DNA of 64,000 bases from VRUE01 sp963817905 (GCA_963817905.1 CAWFPS010000003.1:124001-188000); one strand, 5' to 3'. Positions 1-9,282 are shown, counted from the first letter of the stretch. Notes: a model not told the origin generated them from the letters alone. A program made the numbers and translations.

Positions 1-2
1 CC

Positions 3-668
3 TCGGACTTGAAGATCTCCCCGCCCGCCCTGCTGCGGGCGGCGCCGGGCACCGAAGCCAAGCCGCACTTCAGCCTCGACTTCGCCAGCAGCCTGCTGGC
101 CCCGCCCCGCTTCGCCCTCGCCGCCAGCTCGAACCTCGGGGGCGCCGGGTTGAAGCTGGTGCAGCGCAACTTCTCGCGGCCGCCGGTCAACACCCCGGAC
201 CACCGCTCGACCCCGGCGACGCGAACGGTCAAGGTCAAGGTCCCACCCACCGCCAGGCCCGGCACCTACGAGGTGACGCTGAGCGCCAGCACCGCTGCCG
301 GCGGCAGCACCGCGGCGACCGCGCAGCTGACCGTGACCCGGCCACTGCGGCCGCGACTGAAGGCGCCCCGGCGGATCGCGGCACGGGTCGCCTGGCGCAA
401 GGGAGTGCCGCTGCGGCTGACGATGCCGGTGGCCGGTTCGCACCTGGCCCTGTTCCTGTTCGGCAAGAAGCCGGGAGGGCGGGTCACCCTGGTGGCGAAG
501 AAGCTCCTCAAGGCCAAGAAGGCGGGGCCGCTGAAGCTGCGCCTGAAGCTGCACAGGCGGGCAGCGCTGGCGCTGCGGGGGGCCGGTGCCAAGCTCACGC
601 TGAAGGCGACGATCTGGATTCCCGGAGGCAAGCGCAGCCGGTTTACGCGCCGCCTGAAGCTGCGCTGA
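3..668 (+). CDS. C-terminal part of a secreted protein, truncated by the window edge
   Basis: The frame is open from the first bases, so the true start lies upstream; the internal TTG at position 9 is probably not a start. The visible part of about 220 residues has a beta-strand-rich segment (around residues 75-110, Thr/Val-rich, resembling an Ig-like or FN3-like repeat) and then a Lys/Arg-rich C-terminal domain ending in a basic tail. Such tails recur in exported proteins of this window (49308-51209, 45391-46266). An extracellular adhesin-like or surface protein is likely, but no enzymatic motif is visible. Its end overlaps the convergent hydrolase gene by 26 bp. Confidence 0.55.
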   Translation, partial: SDLKISPPALLRAAPGTEAKPHFSLDFASSLLAPPRFALAASSNLGGAGLKLVQRNFSRPPVNTPDHRSTPATRTVKVKVPPTARPGTYEVTLSASTAAGGSTAATAQLTVTRPLRPRLKAPRRIAARVAWRKGVPLRLTMPVAGSHLALFLFGKKPGGRVTLVAKKLLKAKKAGPLKLRLKLHRRAALALRGAGAKLTLKATIWIPGGKRSRFTRRLKLR

Positions 669-1473
669 GCCCCGGCTCGGCCGGCCCCAGCCCGGCGAGG
701 AAGCCAGCCAGCTCGGCGGTCAGGCGTCCCGGCTTGAGCCGCCACTCGAAGATCGAGTTGGCCTCGACCAGGCGGGCGTTGGGCAGCTCCTCGGCGAGCA
801 TGCCGGAGTCGCTGAAGGGGTGGAGGGGGTCGCGGGGATGGCCGACGATCAGGGTCGGCTGCTGAATTTTCTGCCGCTCGGCGCGGTGCGGTGCGGTCTC
901 GCCCAGCAGCAGTCCCTCCAGCACCGCGCCCGAGGGACCGGGGCGCTGGCGCACCCAGTCGAGCCCGATGTCGAGCAGGGGGTTGGTGCGAGGGACGAGC
1001 GAGGTGAGGCGTGAGGTGAGCTCGAAGGCGGGGCGGCCGAAGCGGAGGCCGAGGAGGACCGGCGTGAAGGCGCCGGCAACCGCCGGCAGGGCGTGATCGA
1101 GCACCGGCATCTCGACGAAGAGGGCGCGTGCCCGGTCCGGATGCCGCACCGCCAGCTCGAGGCCGACGTTGGCGCCCAGCGAGGTCCCGCCGACCACGGC
1201 GGAATCCAGCTCGAGGCGATCGAGCAGGGCGACGACCTGGCGGGCGAAGAGCGGCATCGAGTAGAGCCGCAGGTCCTCGGGCCGGTCCGAGCGCCCGTGC
1301 CCGAGCAGGTCGACGCAGATCACCCGGTTTCCGGCCGCGGCCAGTTCCGGCCCCAGCCGCTCGAACATGCGCCGGTTCATCAGCAGCCCGTGGACCAGCA
1401 CGATCGCCCTCTCCCCCTCGCCAAAGGAGTCGTAGGAGATCCGGTGTTCTTCGTAGAGGAAGTCGCCTGTCAT
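643..1473 (-). CDS. alpha/beta-fold hydrolase
   Basis: This 276-residue protein has the alpha/beta hydrolase layout: an oxyanion-hole His-Gly at about 28-29 (VLVHG), the DLLGHGRSD strand-turn at 55-63, the nucleophile elbow GGTSLG with Ser98, and an acid candidate Asp215 in the HPRDPLHP segment. The catalytic His normally found near residue 240-245 is not visible: the segment reads ANSIFEWRL and no His follows. It may therefore be a subfamily with a displaced base or a non-hydrolytic member. A cytoplasmic role is likely because there is no signal peptide. The substrate is unknown. It lies 9 bp downstream of the Fic gene on the same strand and may be cotranscribed with it. Confidence 0.8.
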   Translation of the reverse strand: MTGDFLYEEHRISYDSFGEGERAIVLVHGLLMNRRMFERLGPELAAAGNRVICVDLLGHGRSDRPEDLRLYSMPLFARQVVALLDRLELDSAVVGGTSLGANVGLELAVRHPDRARALFVEMPVLDHALPAVAGAFTPVLLGLRFGRPAFELTSRLTSLVPRTNPLLDIGLDWVRQRPGPSGAVLEGLLLGETAPHRAERQKIQQPTLIVGHPRDPLHPFSDSGMLAEELPNARLVEANSIFEWRLKPGRLTAELAGFLAGLGPAEPGLSAASGGA

Positions 1474-1482
1474 TCGTCGGTT

Positions 1483-2751
1483 CTACCAGGAGCGGTGCAT
1501 GCCACCACCCAGGCCGTCGGCTTCGGCGCGAACTTGGGGAGGCATGAAGCCGAGGACGGAGTCGGAGTTGGGCCACCAACTACCGTCCTCAGAGCGCCAG
1601 ACCAGGCTCATTCGCTCCAGCGCATTGAGGTCCCGGCTCAGGGTCCGATCCGTCTTGTGCGCGTAGGCCTCGGCCAGCTCGGGGGAGAGCAACCGCAGCT
1701 TGGAGCGCGGCACCGGCTCGATCCAGGGAAGCGGATAGAGAGGATGACTGGGCGAGACATCGATACTCGCCTTCGAGAGGTCCTTGACCAGTCTCAGCTG
1801 GCGCCGCCGGCTGTCCGTGCGCGTCTCGCCGAACTGCTGGTGGATGTACTGCTCCCAGCGATCGACGTACTGCATCGACCAGATCCGGTCGAGCTGGCCG
1901 CGCAGCTCCTCGACGAACCCCTGGACCGCGTAGAGCAGGAAGTCGTTGGGGCCCTCCCGGCTGGTCCGGTCGAGCTGCCTGTAGTACTCGCTGCGGGTGT
2001 GGTTGTAGTGATTGGAGAGCAGCTGCGTGACCGGCTGCGGGAAGCGCGATGCAAGCAGAATGTGGACCTCCAGCAGCCGCGCCGTGCGGCCGTTGCCGTC
2101 GCCGAAGGGATGGATCCAAGCGAGGTAGAGATGCGCAAGGGCCGCCTTGAGAATCGCGAGGGGCGGGGCCAGCTCAGGGTGGTCCTCGGGCGCGATGAAC
2201 GCATCTGAGTTGAGCCACTCGCAGAGCCGCCCCAGCAGGTACTCGCAATCCTGGGCGGGCGCACCGCGGTAGCGCCCGACGAGGACCGAGTGCGTGCGGA
2301 TCTCCCCGGGGGTCACTCCATCGTCCACCGCCAGTCCGTCGAGCACGAAGCGGTTGTAGCGCTTGATCTTCTCGACAGTCAGGTCGGCATTGGAGGCATC
2401 GGGCAGGATTTCGTCCCGAATGTGGTCGAAGGCGCCGACGACGTTGCGGATCTCCTGTCCCAGGTACTGCTTCGACGGGGGAAGCGGCAACTTGTCCTCA
2501 AAGACCTGTCGCGCCTCCTCTTCGGAAAGCGTGTTCCCCTCGATCGCGGTCGTCGCCAGCGCCCCCTTTACGAGGAAGACCTTCTGCAGTTCATCGGCGA
2601 CCTCGGGCCGCAGCAGCGCCCTCCGCACGTGGTCGCTCTTCGACGTCGCCTCTCCGAGCAGGAGCCAGAGCCGGTAGCTCGCCTGCTCGAGGTCAACGTC
2701 GAAACTGAGCCAAGGGTGCGTCGTTTCAAATTCCCACGTGGTTGTCGCCAA
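1483..2751 (-). CDS. Fic family protein (predicted AMP-transferase, class II)
   Basis: The 422-residue protein carries the complete Fic motif HPFGDGNGRTAR at residues 214-225, including the catalytic His and the Asn-Gly-Arg anion-binding loop. Upstream, TTAIEG at about 67-72 matches the inhibitory (S/T)xxxE(G/N) helix, so this is a class II Fic protein with an N-terminal autoinhibitory helix. The last roughly 130 residues look like the winged-helix extension common to stand-alone bacterial Fic proteins. Known family chemistry is transfer of AMP (or a related nucleotide moiety) to a target protein hydroxyl; the target here is unknown. An A/T-rich inverted repeat lies about 60-95 bp before the start and may be its operator. 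Confidence 0.9.
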   Translation of the reverse strand: MATTTWEFETTHPWLSFDVDLEQASYRLWLLLGEATSKSDHVRRALLRPEVADELQKVFLVKGALATTAIEGNTLSEEEARQVFEDKLPLPPSKQYLGQEIRNVVGAFDHIRDEILPDASNADLTVEKIKRYNRFVLDGLAVDDGVTPGEIRTHSVLVGRYRGAPAQDCEYLLGRLCEWLNSDAFIAPEDHPELAPPLAILKAALAHLYLAWIHPFGDGNGRTARLLEVHILLASRFPQPVTQLLSNHYNHTRSEYYRQLDRTSREGPNDFLLYAVQGFVEELRGQLDRIWSMQYVDRWEQYIHQQFGETRTDSRRRQLRLVKDLSKASIDVSPSHPLYPLPWIEPVPRSKLRLLSPELAEAYAHKTDRTLSRDLNALERMSLVWRSEDGSWWPNSDSVLGFMPPQVRAEADGLGGGMHRSW

Positions 2752-2812
2752 TCCTGTCCCTTCTTATGTCCATAGAATGGAGCATTTTTTTGGCTCTCTA
2801 CAGGGACAAATA

Positions 2813-2847
2813 GACATTTAGACGCAATAAATGACTATCTAAATGTC
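2813..2847. promoter_or_regulatory. inverted repeat upstream of the Fic gene
   Basis: Perfect 10-bp arms (GACATTTAGA at 2813-2822 and TCTAAATGTC at 2838-2847) are separated by 15 bp in an unusually A/T-rich stretch. A related half site (ATGTCCAT) occurs at 2766-2773 and again at 2843-2850. The position 60-95 bp before the Fic start fits an operator, though a terminator for the convergent side is possible. Confidence 0.45.
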
Positions 2848-2969
2848 CATTGATCTTGCCCAAACAATAGCAATTCGCGCCGAACCCGATTGCAGGTGGC
2901 GGATACGGACGCCAAGGCCCGCACCGCCGAAACCGGCGGCGCGGGAACAGCGGAGCGGGCGGCTCGTGC

Positions 2970-3746
2970 TCAGCCGCGCTGCCTGCAGGGACGCACAATG
3001 CTGCCGGCGATCCGGCCGCCACTGGCAAAGGCGACGGTGGCGTGGGCGAGGAAGTGGCCGTCGGCGCACCTGGCGAGCAGGTAGCCCTGCTTGTGGCCGT
3101 GGCGCTTGAAGGTGCGGTGGATGACCAGGTTGAACTTGGTCACCGCGCCGTAGCCGCCGGCGACCTTCGGGATCGTCGCCACCGCACGGGTGCCGAAGCG
3201 GCCCTTGTGGATCTTCTTCACCTTGACCGTGGTGACGATCGCGGTCGGGGCCGGCACCGCGACGTAGGCGTGGATGAACATCGTCGTCACGCCGCCGTGG
3301 ACGCCGCCGTTGAAGGCGACCAGCGGACCGCTGGCGCTAAACGGAGTCTGTTCGGGAAAGGCGACCCGCACCGTCGTGTTGCCCTTGCCGACGATCGCCC
3401 TCGGACAGGCCTTCCTGGCGGCCCGGGTGTCGCGCGACTGCAGCTTGCCCGCCTTGCACACCGGCACACCCCGGGCGTTGATCGCGCCGTTCTTGTCGAA
3501 ATCGATCGTCACCGTCTTCGCGGCGGGCGGCTGCGTGCCGTCGGCGGTGGCGATGCCTCCCGTCGCCCGCAGGGCGATCGGGGCGAACTTGTGCTTCGGC
3601 AGCTTCTTCGGGGCCACCCCGCCGTTGATCCTCAAGACCAGGTTTCCGGCGCGGACGACGGTCGGCTTCTCGGCGACGGCGATACTCGCCGCGCCCACCG
3701 CAATCGCGACCGCCAGTGAAACCAATGCCAGTGAACGCGCTCGCAT
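2970..3746 (-). CDS. secreted protein of unknown function
   Basis: The 258-residue product starts with a clear Sec signal peptide (MRAR, then a hydrophobic Ala/Val/Leu core, cleavage near AVAEKP at about residue 26). The mature part is beta-rich and basic, with Cys residues at about 97, 114, 227 and 254 that could pair after export. No catalytic motif is recognised. The organisation (signal peptide, RAGNLVLRINGG start, charged middle, Cys near the end) resembles uncharacterised exported proteins that I associate with Thermoleophilia; this is recollection, not a search. It is divergent from the secreted protein gene at 3938. Confidence 0.65.
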   Translation of the reverse strand: MRARSLALVSLAVAIAVGAASIAVAEKPTVVRAGNLVLRINGGVAPKKLPKHKFAPIALRATGGIATADGTQPPAAKTVTIDFDKNGAINARGVPVCKAGKLQSRDTRAARKACPRAIVGKGNTTVRVAFPEQTPFSASGPLVAFNGGVHGGVTTMFIHAYVAVPAPTAIVTTVKVKKIHKGRFGTRAVATIPKVAGGYGAVTKFNLVIHRTFKRHGHKQGYLLARCADGHFLAHATVAFASGGRIAGSIVRPCRQRG

Positions 3747-3937
3747 TCTTCCTCCTTCGTCTCGGGTACGTATCCCTCTCTACCCGGCAACTGCGTTCGC
3801 CATTGCCAGGCGCGGTCGCGGGGCGGACTTGGTCAGCGGGCTGACCTTGTCAGCGTGCGTACGGGATGGCAGGTGTGCGCGGGACTTCGGTGGGTAGCCG
3901 TGTTGCGAGGGTCAAGTCAATCCAAAGAGAGGAAACG

Positions 3938-4357
3938 ATGTTCGTACGTCTCGTTGTCAGTTGTGCGTTGGTACTCGGTTTGATCGGCGCGGAGGCTTCG
4001 GGAGTGGCGTCGGCCGCAAAGGGCTCCGGCTCACGGAAGTTCTTGAAGGGGAAGACCGCCCAGCACCACCCGGTTAAGTTCGCCCGCCGCGGCGGCAAGC
4101 TCGACCTGATCCACTTCGTGGCCAAGCTTCGCTGCAGCGACGGCACGATCCTGACCGACTATGAGAGCGGCTTCCTGCCGACTCCGGTGCGTGGCGGCAA
4201 GCTGAGCGACCATCAGGTCGGCTCGAGTGACGACGTCTTCATCCGCGCCAAGGTGCACGGCCGCAGCGTGCGCGGGAAGATCCGGGTCAAGGACAAGCTG
4301 CGTCACGGCAAGGTGCGCTGCGACTCACGCTGGTTCAAGTTCAGCGCGGGCGCCTGA
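3938..4357 (+). CDS. small secreted protein of unknown function
   Basis: The ATG at 3938 was chosen because it follows a purine-rich ribosome binding site (AAGAGAGGAAAC) and begins directly with a signal peptide (MFVRLVVSCALVLGLIG, cleavage near ASA-AKG). The frame is open further upstream to 3866, but that extension is not protein-like. The mature part of about 110 residues is basic and beta-rich, with two Cys (in LRCSDG and VRCDSRW) that could form a disulfide. No family is recognised. The last 33 bp overlap the convergent CLC gene. Confidence 0.6.
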   Translation: MFVRLVVSCALVLGLIGAEASGVASAAKGSGSRKFLKGKTAQHHPVKFARRGGKLDLIHFVAKLRCSDGTILTDYESGFLPTPVRGGKLSDHQVGSSDDVFIRAKVHGRSVRGKIRVKDKLRHGKVRCDSRWFKFSAGA

Positions 4358-6139
4358 GCGAGGCGCCTGGCGGCGCGAGGCCGTCGCGAAGGCTCGCAGC
4401 ACGTCGCGGTGTTCCAGCCAACCCGCGACCGTGCGCGAGCCGGCGGCCACCACCGGCAGGCCCTCGCGCTCACCGTCGGCCAGCCACTCCACCGCCCTCG
4501 CCAGCGGCTCGGCGGGGTCGAGCTCCGGCACCTCTTCACACAGGCCACCGGCATTGGCCGCCCCGCCGTCCTCGCCGCCGAGCTCGAGGTCGCGCACGGT
4601 CAACACCCCGACCAGGGTGCCGGTCCCGTCGACCACCGGCAGGGCGCTGCGCCCCTCGCGCAGCATCGCGGCGGCGGCCTCGCCGGGTGAGGCGGCGGCG
4701 AGCAGCGGCTCGGGCGGCGGCGCCATCGCGTCGGCGATCAGCAGCCCGCGCAGGGCCGGGCCGGCCGCCGGGCGCTCGATGTCGATGCCGCGGCGGCGCA
4801 GCTTCAGGGTGTAGATCGAGTCGGCGCTGAGCCTGCGGCTGAGGCCGGTGGCGATCACCACGGCCAGCATCAGCGGCAGGATGATCGAGTAGTCGCCGGT
4901 CAGCTCGAAGACGACGATCACGGCGGTGATCGGCGCCCGCCCGGCGGCGGCGAAGACGGCGGCCATGCCGACCAGGCCGTAGGCACCGGCGCTGGCCGTG
5001 GCCCCGGGCAGGAGCCCGTGGACGCCGAGGCCGAAGGCGCTGCCCAGCATCGCGCCCATGAAGAGTGAAGGGGCGAAGACGCCGCCGGAACCGCCGATCG
5101 AGAGGGTGAGGCTGGTGGCGAGGATCTTGCCGGCCAGCAGCGCGAGCAGGAAGGCGACCCCGTACTGGCCGCCGATCGCCCCTTCGACGACCGGGTAGCC
5201 GACCCCGTACATCTCCGGCAAGACGAGCAGCACGCAGCCGAGCAGCAGGCCGCCGGCCGCCGGGCGCAGCCAGGCCGGGCCACGCCAGAGCCGGTCGGCG
5301 AAGTCCTCCGAGCCGTAGAGCACCCGCATGAAGCAGACGCCGACGAGGGCGGCGGCGATGCCGAGCAGCGCGTAGAGGGGGTACTCCAGTCCCGTCTGGA
5401 CGTGGAAGGAGGGCAGGGCGAGGAATGCTTCGCTGCCGAAGGCGATCCGCCCGACCGCGGTGGCGACCACCGAGCTGAGCACGACGACGCCGAAGGAGCG
5501 GGTCTGGAAATCGCGCAGGATCAGCTCGAGGGCGAAGAAGACGCCCGCGATCGGCGCGTTGAAAGTGGCGGCGATGCCGCCGGCTGCGCCGCAGGCGACG
5601 AGCAGGCGCATCTCGTGGCCGGCAAGGCGGCTGAGCTGGCCGACCCCGGAGCCGATCGCCGAGCCGACCTGGACGATCGGCCCCTCGCGCCCGACCGAGC
5701 CGCCGGAGCCGATGCACAGTGCCGAGGCGAGCGACTTGACGACGGGCACGCGGCCACGGATCCGCCCCTCGTCGTTGTGCACCGCCAGCATCACCTCGGG
5801 CACCCCGTGCCCGCGCGCCTCGGGAGCGAAGCGGTAGACGAGCGGCCCGTAGAGCAGGCCGCCGAGCACCGGCACGACGAGCACCACGAAGGGCCCGAGC
5901 AGGGGCACGTGTGGATTGGTGAAGTGCCCGAGGGCACTGGGATCGCTGTGGCCGCTGAAGACCTCTGTGAAGCCGAGGATCAGGTAGCGGAAGGCGATCG
6001 CACCGAGGCCCGCCCCCACCCCGACCAGCAATGCCAGGCCGGCCAGCAGGCCGCCCTCCCCGCCGAGCAGGACCTGGAGGCGAACGCGCAGGGCGGGGCG
6101 CTCGGGGGCACCGATCCGGTTTGAGCGCGCCTTCTCCAC
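4325..6139 (-). CDS. CLC-family chloride channel/transporter with tandem CBS domains
   Basis: The 604-residue protein has about ten hydrophobic segments and the CLC filter motifs: GSGGSVGREGP near residue 150 (external gating Glu present), FNAPIAGVFFALE near 200, and GGSGGVFAPS near 350. The position of the internal proton Glu of the E. coli exchanger is Leu in my alignment by eye (ALEL instead of IEEM), so a channel-like or altered-coupling mode is possible. Residues about 465-585 form two CBS domains, which usually bind adenine nucleotides and regulate gating. It acts in the cytoplasmic membrane. It is monocistronic in appearance and convergent with its left neighbour. Confidence 0.93.
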   Translation of the reverse strand: MEKARSNRIGAPERPALRVRLQVLLGGEGGLLAGLALLVGVGAGLGAIAFRYLILGFTEVFSGHSDPSALGHFTNPHVPLLGPFVVLVVPVLGGLLYGPLVYRFAPEARGHGVPEVMLAVHNDEGRIRGRVPVVKSLASALCIGSGGSVGREGPIVQVGSAIGSGVGQLSRLAGHEMRLLVACGAAGGIAATFNAPIAGVFFALELILRDFQTRSFGVVVLSSVVATAVGRIAFGSEAFLALPSFHVQTGLEYPLYALLGIAAALVGVCFMRVLYGSEDFADRLWRGPAWLRPAAGGLLLGCVLLVLPEMYGVGYPVVEGAIGGQYGVAFLLALLAGKILATSLTLSIGGSGGVFAPSLFMGAMLGSAFGLGVHGLLPGATASAGAYGLVGMAAVFAAAGRAPITAVIVVFELTGDYSIILPLMLAVVIATGLSRRLSADSIYTLKLRRRGIDIERPAAGPALRGLLIADAMAPPPEPLLAAASPGEAAAAMLREGRSALPVVDGTGTLVGVLTVRDLELGGEDGGAANAGGLCEEVPELDPAEPLARAVEWLADGEREGLPVVAAGSRTVAGWLEHRDVLRAFATASRRQAPRSGARAELEPA

Positions 6140-6262
6140 CGACCGAGCCTAGGAAACGGGAGGGTGCGGGAATGGCGGTTCGTCACCTCGCGGGGCTTTC
6201 TTGTCAGACCTATTACAACAGACCTCCTCAAAGCCACCGGACCACCTGGTTAGGCTGTCCAG

Positions 6263-6967
6263 GTGGCGACAGTCTCCGTGCTGCGGCTGGATCCGGACCT
6301 CGGCGCGGGAATCGCGGCGAGCAAGCGAACGCGTGCAGAGGGCACCTGCATGGCTCGCGTCCTCGAGGTCCCGCGGGGAGAGTGGGACGCGAGAATCGAG
6401 CGCGACGCCGACCGCGCCGGTTTCGGCCTGCTCGTCCTCTCCGGCACCCTCTGCCGCCGCGTATCCCAAAACGGACACCACGGCGCCGAGCTGGTCGGGC
6501 CCGGCGACCTGTTGCGGCCCTGGGACCGGATCGGCGAGTGGGCGAGCATCCCGACCGAATCCGACTGGCTGGTTATCGAGGACGCCGGCCTGGCCGTGCT
6601 CGACGCCGAGTTCGCCCGGCAGTGCGCGCCCTACCCATCGGTCGCGGTGGCGCTGGCCCGCCGGGCGCTGCTGCGCTCCCGCTACCTGGCGGTGCTGATG
6701 GCGATCGTCGGCCAGCGCAAGGTAGAGACGCGCCTGGAGATGCTCTTCTGGCACCTGGCCGACCGCTTCGGCCAGATGCGCGGCGATTGGGTCCAGATCC
6801 CGCTGCCGCTCACGCATGCATTGTTGAGCGAGCTGGTCGCCGCCCGCCGCCCGTCGGTAAGCACGGCCCTGACCCAGCTCAGCGACCGCGGCATCCTCAT
6901 CCGCGACGACTCCGGCTGGCTGCTGCGCGGCTCGGCCACCATGCCCGCTCACCACAGAGGAGGGTGA
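6263..6967 (+). CDS. Crp/Fnr-family transcriptional regulator
   Basis: This 234-residue protein (GTG start) has an N-terminal cupin-like sensor region (about 40-120) with a GPGDLLRPWD strand resembling the cNMP-binding fold, a long dimerisation helix (about 130-165), and a Crp-type winged helix-turn-helix at about 175-225 (IPLPLTHALLSELVAARRPSV). The residues that hold cAMP in Crp are not conserved, so the ligand is unknown. It converges with the MMPL gene, overlapping it by 71 bp. Regulation of that transporter is possible but only inferred from proximity. Confidence 0.85.
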   Translation: MATVSVLRLDPDLGAGIAASKRTRAEGTCMARVLEVPRGEWDARIERDADRAGFGLLVLSGTLCRRVSQNGHHGAELVGPGDLLRPWDRIGEWASIPTESDWLVIEDAGLAVLDAEFARQCAPYPSVAVALARRALLRSRYLAVLMAIVGQRKVETRLEMLFWHLADRFGQMRGDWVQIPLPLTHALLSELVAARRPSVSTALTQLSDRGILIRDDSGWLLRGSATMPAHHRGG

Positions 6968-9038
6968 TCGCGGGGATCAGCAGCGAGCGGACCACGAAGG
7001 TGTCGAGGAGAACGCCGATCGCCACCGTGGCGCCGATCTGAACCAGCTGTTCGAGCGGCAGCAGGGTGAGGGTGGCGAAGGTGCCGGCGAGGATCAGGCC
7101 GGCGCCGGTGATGACCGGGCCGGTGTCCCGCAGGGCGACCAGCATCCCCTCGCGGGTGCCGTGGCGAGCGGCCTCCTCGCGGGCCCGGGTCATCAGGAAG
7201 ATGTTGTAGTCGACCCCGAGGGCGACGAGGAAGATGAAGGAGAGCAGGACGAGGTCGAAGCCGATCCCGCTCGAGCCGAGGATCTCGGTGAAGGCGAAGG
7301 TGACGAGGCCGAGCGTCGCCAGGAACGAGGCGAGGACGGTCACGATCAGGTAGCCCGGCGCGGCGAGGGCGCGCAGGACCGCGATCAGGATCAGGCCGAC
7401 GACGAGCAGCACCACCGGCACGACCAGCCGCGTGTCGCGGGCGTTGGCCTGCTCGACGTCGTAGTTCTCGGCCGGGATGCCACCGACGAGAGCGCCGGGG
7501 GCGACCTCGGCCAGGCGGTCGCGCACGCCGCGGACCAGCCCCGCCGCTTCGCCCGAGTAGGGATTGCCGCGCAGGACGATCGCCAGTGCCGCCGAGTCGC
7601 CGAGCGAGGAGGACGGCACCGGGAGGGCGAGCTTGACCGATTCGAGCCGCTCCAGCCCCCGCATGGCCGCCCGGACTTCGCCGAGGTGGACGACGGCGGT
7701 CAGCGGCGAGGCGAGGCCGGGCGGGAAGTGTTCGTCGAGCACCTCGTTTCCGCGGCTCGATTCGCTGGAGCGGGTTTCGCCTTCGCCGAAGCCGATCGTG
7801 CCGTGGTGGACGAGGTTGCCGAAGGCAAGGACGGCGAGAGCGGCGAAGACGGTGGCGACGATTGCCCGCGGCCGGCGCCGCACGAAACCGGCAACGCGCT
7901 CCCAGTGCCCCGCTCGCTCCGCCGCGCCCGCCGGCCGGACGGGCCAGAAAGCGCGCCGGCCGAGGATCGCGAGCAGCGCCGGCAACAGCGTCAGCGCGGC
8001 GGCGAGCATCACCGCGATCCCGATCGCCAGCACCGGCCCGAGCCAGTGGGTCGACATGAGCTCGGCCGCCAGCAGGACCAGCATCGCCGCGATCACGGTC
8101 CCAGCCGAGGCGGCGAGCGGCCGCAGGCTCTCGGCCAGCGCGGTCCGCAAGGCCGGCGTCGGCGCCGCCCCGCGCCCGAGCTCTTCGCGATAGCGGTGGA
8201 CCAGCAGCAGCGAGTAGTCGGTGCCGGCGCCGAAGATCAAGACCAGCAGCAGGAAGGTGCCCTCGGTGTTGACCACGATCAGGCCGGCCTCGATCAGCAG
8301 GTAGACGACCCCGATCGCGATCAGGTAGGCGGTGCCGACGGCGAGCAAAGGCGCCAGGGCGAGCAGCGGCGCCCGGTAGACGAGGAGCAGGAGCAAGAGG
8401 ACGAGGCCGAGGGTGGCGATGAGCAGCGTGCGCCCGGCGTCTTCGGCGACCTGCTCGAGGTCGGCCGCGACCCCGGCCGGACCGGTCACGTAGGAGCGCA
8501 GGCCGGGACGGCGGTGGGCGGCGAGGTAGGCGCGGATCCGGCGCACGCCGTCGAGCACCGCGTTGCGATCGTCGGAATCGATCGCCAGCGCCACCAGCGC
8601 CGCTTCGCCGTCGCGCGAGATCGGCCCGACGCCGCGGGCGATCCGCGCCACGTCGCCCAGCGGCCGGCGCGCTCGCCCGGAGAAGGGTGCGAATACGGGC
8701 GAGGCGCCGGAGAGGCCGAGCCGTTCGAGCCCCGCGCCGAGCCCGCCGATCGCGTTCAGGTCGGCGGCGGAAAGACCGCCTGGGCGGTCGAAGACGACCA
8801 GCACCGGCACATCGTCGCCACCCTTGAAGTTGCGCTGCAGCGCGTCGAGCGCCCGGGTCGACTGCGCGTGCGCCGGCAGGTAGCTCGCCTGCCCGGCAGC
8901 CGTCACGTTGCCGATCTGCGTCCGCGCCAGCAGGCCAGCAATCCCCAGCGCGACCCAGACGCCAAGCGTCACCCACCGCCCCCGCGGCCCGGTCACACCG
9001 GCAGCAACTCGCCCGATCACCGGCGGGAGAGTACGCAC
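6897..9038 (-). CDS. MMPL/RND-family membrane transporter
   Basis: The frame is open from 9245, but the GTG at 9038 (MRTLPPVIGRVAAG) fits the family start because the upstream part is not protein-like. The resulting protein of about 713 residues has the duplicated RND layout: an N-terminal TM helix, a large periplasm-facing loop, a TM block with GTDYSLLLVHR, a second large loop and a second TM block with GVDYNIFLMTRAREE. The two G(T/V)DY motifs hold the Asp-Tyr pairs implicated in proton relay in MMPL proteins. It probably exports lipids or small hydrophobic compounds. A strong hairpin (9050-9096) sits just before the start codon. Confidence 0.88.
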   Translation of the reverse strand: MRTLPPVIGRVAAGVTGPRGRWVTLGVWVALGIAGLLARTQIGNVTAAGQASYLPAHAQSTRALDALQRNFKGGDDVPVLVVFDRPGGLSAADLNAIGGLGAGLERLGLSGASPVFAPFSGRARRPLGDVARIARGVGPISRDGEAALVALAIDSDDRNAVLDGVRRIRAYLAAHRRPGLRSYVTGPAGVAADLEQVAEDAGRTLLIATLGLVLLLLLLVYRAPLLALAPLLAVGTAYLIAIGVVYLLIEAGLIVVNTEGTFLLLVLIFGAGTDYSLLLVHRYREELGRGAAPTPALRTALAESLRPLAASAGTVIAAMLVLLAAELMSTHWLGPVLAIGIAVMLAAALTLLPALLAILGRRAFWPVRPAGAAERAGHWERVAGFVRRRPRAIVATVFAALAVLAFGNLVHHGTIGFGEGETRSSESSRGNEVLDEHFPPGLASPLTAVVHLGEVRAAMRGLERLESVKLALPVPSSSLGDSAALAIVLRGNPYSGEAAGLVRGVRDRLAEVAPGALVGGIPAENYDVEQANARDTRLVVPVVLLVVGLILIAVLRALAAPGYLIVTVLASFLATLGLVTFAFTEILGSSGIGFDLVLLSFIFLVALGVDYNIFLMTRAREEAARHGTREGMLVALRDTGPVITGAGLILAGTFATLTLLPLEQLVQIGATVAIGVLLDTFVVRSLLIPAITLLCGERAWWPSRAAASRSRRG

Positions 9039-9049
9039 GCCACCACCCG

Positions 9050-9096
9050 TTCCGCTGTTCCTTTGCCGCGCATAGGAGGGCAAAGGCACAGCGGAA
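9050..9096. repeat. 18-bp inverted repeat, copy 1 of a two-copy hairpin family
   Basis: Arms at 9050-9067 and 9079-9096 match in 17 of 18 positions around an 11-nt loop. The segment CATAGGAGGG followed by AAAGGC and CGGAA recurs at 33476-33500 in a second hairpin, with compensatory changes in the stem. It lies between the divergent MMPL gene and the AYFT operon and would hide the MMPL ribosome binding region if transcribed leftward. Confidence 0.7.
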
Positions 9097-9282
9097 GGCG
9101 TCGGCTTGGTGCACAGGCGGCTGCAGCGTGGGCGAGCGTGGAGCGCCGTTTGTACTTGGAGGACAAGAAAGGAAATTCCCTCTGCCTTGCGGGGCTCAAG
9201 CTGCTCTCCGTTTCGACCGATGGCCCGGGCGGCGGAATCAATCATCCGTCTATCTCGCTAAAGGAACGAAAGGGACGAAGAA

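Noticed and set aside
9097..9282. Possible riboswitch between the hairpin and the AYFT operon
   Set aside because: I could not match the bases to any known class such as c-di-GMP or cobalamin by eye; only the hairpin family is supported.
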